Notes under the pieces: generated by a model
Seen by the model: the letters and a program-made list of their open reading frames with translations, nothing else
Databases searched by the model: none
What the model was told of the DNA's origin: nothing
Shown: piece after piece, positions 7,261 to 10,461 of the stretch
Numbering within the stretch: position 1 is the first letter of the stretch
Layout: each line of letters begins with the position of its first letter
Translations under genes and position numbers: made by a program
DNA from: Euryarchaeota archaeon UBA102
Lineage (GTDB): Archaea > Thermoplasmatota > Poseidoniia > MGIII > CG-Epi1
Reading direction: 5' to 3'
Length of the DNA stretch: 10,461 bases
Assembly: GCA_002509225.1 (NCBI GenBank)
Contig: DAHL01000006.1
Span: forward strand, 1-10,461

Positions 7261-8511
7261 ATGCCAAAAGCCGTCTTAATTTGGAAATACGCCGGTTCAT
7301 CTAAACCAGTATCTCTAGCACCCTCTAGAGATGCAGAAAGACTAGCCATCTGTTTTTCAAATTCAGAAATTCACATGTTGGATAAAAATGGTAAATTATC
7401 TTGGAAAACCGATTCAAAATCATCAAGTATTACTAACGCAAGCGACATAGCACATGCTTCTCAACAAAATATGACGTTGGTAGGCACACAAGATAAAAAA
7501 TTACATCTTTTAGATTCGAACGGTTCTGAAATTTGGATTCGTTCACTTCCAAATCCAGTAACCTCAGTTTCTATTTCTTCTAGAGCAAATCTATCGATTG
7601 CAGGCACTACTGACGGCACAATGTTTGCTTTTGATAGAACTGGTAAATTAATGTGGGATCACCAAGTAGGAGGAACTACCTTCCCCGTAAATTCAGTTTC
7701 AACATCCCTTAATGGTTCTTATGTAATATCTGGCAGCCGATATCGTTATTCATATTTTTACGATTCCAAAGGAAACGTTCTTTGGGATAAGGACATTGGT
7801 GGTTCTGTATTGGATACTTCAATAAATAAAAATGGAGATTATTTAGGAATATTAAGCGATCAAAGACACATCCAATTATTGGTTAAAAATGCAAGATTAT
7901 TGTGGGAATATACATTCGATAGCCAACCAGCTTGGGTCTCTATACCTAATCACGCCGAATTCACCGCCGTAGGAGGGACATCCCTTTCTATTTTCAATAA
8001 AGCAGGAAAAAGAGCTTGGAAAACCAAATTACCAGGTTCTTCAACCTTTGGAACACTTTCAGGTGATGGGGGGTCATTATTCACCATTTCAGATTCCGGT
8101 TCCATTCAACATTTTGATATAAGTTCTTATTTAAAATCGTATTATCTTAGAGCTCGTAGAAAGATAAAGATTGCTAATTCAGAGGGGTTAGATGTAAGTG
8201 CAGCTAACCAATTCAAATTCTCTGCGAAAAAGGCCTTCGAAAATAGAGAATTTGGAGCTTTTATTAAGGATATAAAGAAAATTTTAGAAGTGGTCAATGA
8301 AGCTCGTTACAAAGCTCCAGCCAATCCGAAATCTGGAGATTCAAAAAGTGCTTCAAGTAGATTGATTTGTGGTAAATGCCAGTCCCCTAACCCTTCGGAT
8401 TATGATTTCTGTCAATCTTGTGGTTCAAAACTTTCAAACACCTGTTCCAATTGTCACAAACAACTCTCTTCAGGTATGAAGTTCTGTACTAACTGCGGAA
8501 AAAAAGTTTAA
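7261..8511 (+). CDS. Cytosolic PQQ-like beta-propeller protein with C-terminal double zinc ribbon
   Basis: Function unknown. Seven Trp-centred repeats (W8, W48, W92, W132, W175, W215, W253; spacing 38-44), each with a turn like DKNGKLSW or DSKGNVLW, indicate a seven-bladed PQQ/WD-like propeller over about residues 1-285. A basic helical region follows, about 288-350, reading like a helical hairpin (RARRKIKIANSEGLDVSAAN, then AKKAFENREFGAFIKDIKKI). After a Ser/Lys/Pro linker come two zinc ribbons: C370/C373/C384/C387 and C395/C398/C409/C412, both CxxC-x10-CxxC. There is no signal peptide or membrane segment, so it is probably a cytosolic scaffold or binding protein. PQQ binding itself is not implied. 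ATG 7261 lies 52 bases after arginine decarboxylase, with no clear ribosome site and only a weak TATA-like ATTTATTA stretch near 7217-7224. Confidence 0.85.
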   Translation: MPKAVLIWKYAGSSKPVSLAPSRDAERLAICFSNSEIHMLDKNGKLSWKTDSKSSSITNASDIAHASQQNMTLVGTQDKKLHLLDSNGSEIWIRSLPNPVTSVSISSRANLSIAGTTDGTMFAFDRTGKLMWDHQVGGTTFPVNSVSTSLNGSYVISGSRYRYSYFYDSKGNVLWDKDIGGSVLDTSINKNGDYLGILSDQRHIQLLVKNARLLWEYTFDSQPAWVSIPNHAEFTAVGGTSLSIFNKAGKRAWKTKLPGSSTFGTLSGDGGSLFTISDSGSIQHFDISSYLKSYYLRARRKIKIANSEGLDVSAANQFKFSAKKAFENREFGAFIKDIKKILEVVNEARYKAPANPKSGDSKSASSRLICGKCQSPNPSDYDFCQSCGSKLSNTCSNCHKQLSSGMKFCTNCGKKV

Positions 8512-8512
8512 G

Positions 8513-8544
8513 TAATATACTACATTATGGTGGAATAATATACT
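8513..8544 (+). repeat. Direct repeat TAATATACT in the acyl-CoA synthetase promoter region
   Basis: TAATATACT occurs at 8513-8521 and again at 8536-8544, 23 bases apart. The second copy overlaps the likely TATA box of the downstream gene. The first may be a second TATA-like element or half of a factor site, or chance in AT-rich DNA. Confidence 0.35.
8535..8542 (+). promoter_or_regulatory. TATA box of the acyl-CoA synthetase gene
   Basis: ATAATATA at 8535-8542 lies 21-28 bases before ATG 8563, with a purine-rich GGTGGAA upstream that could serve as a BRE element. A possible Shine-Dalgarno GGAGA (8546-8550) has a long 12-base spacer, so a near-leaderless message is more likely. Confidence 0.42.
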
Positions 8545-8562
8545 CGGAGAAGTAATACAAAT

Positions 8563-10425
8563 ATGACACCCGGACAAGCAGAGCCTCGCGGAGAAGGATT
8601 ACACGTAAAAAGGGAAAAGCAAAGAGCGCGCATCAGTAAGCTCAAGCCCCTTAAACATATACCAGCGCAAGTCTTGTTGAATGCTGAACTCCATGGAGAC
8701 TCTCTCGCGTTATCTTACAAAAAAGATGATAAATGGGTGAATATTACTTGGAGCGAGTTTGCAAAATATACAACCAACATTGCAAAAGCACTAATCTCTC
8801 TAGGCTTTGAAAAAAATGACAAGGTAAGTATCTACAGTTACAATCGAATGGAATGGTATGGCGTCTATCTGGCAGCTCAAATGGCAGGTGGACTCGGAGT
8901 CGGTGTTTATCACACAAGTTCACCAGAAGAAGTGGAATGGGTCGTTGGAAATTCAGATTCTAAATTCGTTTTCGTGGGTAATAATCCGCAGGCAGGCGAT
9001 GATGAAGATAAAATGCCAGCACCAAGATTAGCTAAAGTCATAGATCATCTAGAAAAAGTAGAAAAAGTAATTCTACTCGAAGGTATAACCGGCATGTCTC
9101 ACGAAAAAGCCATCTCTTGGGATGAGTTTTATGCCCATCATGAAGATATAGAATATGGTTCAGTAGAACAAAGATTAGAATCGATAAATATGGAAGATAC
9201 TACCACTCTGATTTACACTTCAGGAACCACTGGAAATCCAAAAGGTGTAGAGTTAACACATAATAATCTAGCTTTTGAAGTTTCAGTTACTGAAGATATA
9301 GTTTCCTTCGGAGTAGGGGACAAATTTATCTCTTGGTTACCTTTAGCTCACGTTTTCGGACAGTTAGTTGATGTAAATGTTTGGGCCTACAAAGGCATGC
9401 ATATGTATGTCGCAGATAATCCTCTCAATGCTACAGATATAGCGAAGGAAGTCAACCCTCATTTGTTCATAGGCGTTCCTAGAATATGGGAAAAAATATA
9501 CTCAGGCCTTCAATCTCAACTCGGTAAAGGACTTAAGAAAACTCTTTTAGGACTTCCAATCATTTCCAATGTAATCAAGAGAGTTGCTAGAAAGAAACTC
9601 GGTTTCAACAATTTGAAATTCGCTATAACTGGCGCAGCACCGATAAATCCAGATATTATTGATTACTTCCATTTTCTGGGTATTCCACTCTACGAAGGTT
9701 ACGGATTAACAGAGACAACCGCAGCATCTTCAATTGGTCATTTCGATGATAATCATAAGCGTGGCACAGTTGGTAAACCATTACCAGAAACAGAAGTCAA
9801 AATAGCAGGTGATGGTGAAATTTTAGTCAAAGGGCCACATGTTTTCAAAGGCTATTACAAAAATCAAGAAGCAACAGATGAAGTAATCAAAGATTCTTGG
9901 TTCCATACTGGTGATGTAGGTCTTTTAGATGATGATGGTTTCCTCAAAATTACAGGAAGAAAGAAAGAAATCTACGTCAGTTCAGGTGGAAAGAACATCG
10001 CACCACTCGTAATAGAAGAGACAATGAAATCAATACCAATAGTTTCTCAATGCTTTTTAGTGGGCGATGGAAAGAAATTCTGTAGTGCTCTATTCACATT
10101 AGATGCTGGTGTTATTTTGAGAGACAAACTAGGTATGAATGTACTCAAAGTTCCGAAAAATCCTCCAGATCAAGTTGCCGAAATAATAGCTAGAGGCCAC
10201 ACATTGGAAGAATACACTGGCAGTGATGATATTTTTGAAGAAGTAAGATTACAAGTTGATGAATTAAATAAGAAATTTTCAAATCCAGAACAGATTAAGA
10301 AATTCGTTATTCTTCCTAGAGATTTCACAATAGATGACGGAGAGTTAACTCCCACTTTGAAAATAAAACGTAAGCAAATTTCAGAAAACTGGTCTACAGA
10401 AATAGAGGGAATGTACAAAGATTAG
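8563..10425 (+). CDS. Long-chain acyl-CoA synthetase (AMP-forming)
   Basis: Activates a carboxylic acid, probably a fatty acid, with ATP and CoA to acyl-CoA, AMP and pyrophosphate. The 620-residue protein has the full set of adenylate-forming motifs: P-loop YTSGTTGNPKGVELTH at 218-233, LPLAHVFGQ at 259-267, ITGAAP at 355-360, YEGYGLTETTA at 377-387, HTGD at 448-451, and GRKKEIYVSSGGKNIAP at 465-481. The catalytic Lys600 is in TPTLK. Length and the long-chain-type linker resemble FadD15/ACSL-like enzymes of about 600 residues rather than short-chain acetyl-CoA synthetases. The first 35 residues are basic and precede the fold. No membrane segment is evident. It lies 51 bases after the propeller gene with a TATA-like box between, so it probably has its own promoter. 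Exact substrate chain length cannot be told from sequence. Confidence 0.93.
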   Translation: MTPGQAEPRGEGLHVKREKQRARISKLKPLKHIPAQVLLNAELHGDSLALSYKKDDKWVNITWSEFAKYTTNIAKALISLGFEKNDKVSIYSYNRMEWYGVYLAAQMAGGLGVGVYHTSSPEEVEWVVGNSDSKFVFVGNNPQAGDDEDKMPAPRLAKVIDHLEKVEKVILLEGITGMSHEKAISWDEFYAHHEDIEYGSVEQRLESINMEDTTTLIYTSGTTGNPKGVELTHNNLAFEVSVTEDIVSFGVGDKFISWLPLAHVFGQLVDVNVWAYKGMHMYVADNPLNATDIAKEVNPHLFIGVPRIWEKIYSGLQSQLGKGLKKTLLGLPIISNVIKRVARKKLGFNNLKFAITGAAPINPDIIDYFHFLGIPLYEGYGLTETTAASSIGHFDDNHKRGTVGKPLPETEVKIAGDGEILVKGPHVFKGYYKNQEATDEVIKDSWFHTGDVGLLDDDGFLKITGRKKEIYVSSGGKNIAPLVIEETMKSIPIVSQCFLVGDGKKFCSALFTLDAGVILRDKLGMNVLKVPKNPPDQVAEIIARGHTLEEYTGSDDIFEEVRLQVDELNKKFSNPEQIKKFVILPRDFTIDDGELTPTLKIKRKQISENWSTEIEGMYKD

Positions 10426-10429
10426 TTCG

Positions 10430-10461
10430 ATGTTTGAAGACACTTTCAAAAATCGTATTCG
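10430..10461 (+). CDS. Possible first codons of the next gene
   Basis: An ATG four bases after the acyl-CoA synthetase stop opens a frame reading MFEDTFKNRI to the right edge. The tight spacing would suit a co-transcribed gene, but only ten complete codons are visible, and there is no convincing ribosome site. The family cannot be named. Confidence 0.3.
   Translation, partial: MFEDTFKNRI

Noticed and set aside
10170..10418. Minus-strand open frame antisense to the acyl-CoA synthetase C-terminus
   Set aside because: It is opposite the catalytic Lys600 region of a clear adenylate-forming enzyme and has no independent support.

Overview
The window is an AT-rich piece of an archaeal chromosome, most likely a euryarchaeon of the Thermoplasmatota/Poseidoniales (marine group II/III) type. 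The domain is supported directly by gene content: an archaeal membrane-anchored LonB protease, an archaeal pantoate kinase, an archaeal HMG-CoA synthase/thiolase/DUF35 cluster with its own HTH regulator, and a pyruvoyl-dependent arginine decarboxylase. TATA-like boxes about 25-30 bases ahead of several start codons, with little or no leader, also fit archaea. The narrower lineage is an inference from composition and gene mix, not proven here.

Layout. Bases 1-296 hold the start of an unrecognised acidic protein on the minus strand, running off the left edge. It is divergent from a pantoate kinase (345-1160, plus), and two TATA-like boxes sit back to back between them. The kinase meets lonB (1157-3112, minus) tail to tail with a 4-base overlap. 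Upstream of lonB on the same strand is a tight four-gene operon, transcribed from about 6529 down to 3180: HTH regulator, HMG-CoA synthase, acetyl-CoA acetyltransferase-like thiolase, DUF35 protein. Its junctions are a 4-base gap, a 4-base ATGA overlap and a 1-base TAATG overlap, with Shine-Dalgarno-like sequences ahead of all three internal genes. To the right, on the plus strand, are arginine decarboxylase (6651-7208), a seven-repeat beta-propeller protein ending in a double zinc ribbon (7261-8511), a long-chain acyl-CoA synthetase (8563-10425), and possibly the first codons of another gene at the right edge.

How the genes fit together. Thiolase, DUF35 protein and HMG-CoA synthase make HMG-CoA from acetyl-CoA, the entry to the mevalonate route for archaeal lipids. 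The COG1709-like regulator probably controls this operon. Pantoate kinase belongs to archaeal CoA synthesis and the acyl-CoA synthetase consumes CoA, so several genes share a CoA theme, although they are in separate transcription units.

The most unusual observations are in the mevalonate operon. The thiolase has serine where the family has its nucleophilic cysteine, and its DUF35 partner keeps only one of the four zinc-ribbon cysteines, while HMG-CoA synthase keeps its whole catalytic triad. No mobile element, CRISPR array, tRNA or rRNA was seen. There is no gene-free stretch over 300 bases; the longest is the 121-base divergent region 6530-6650.
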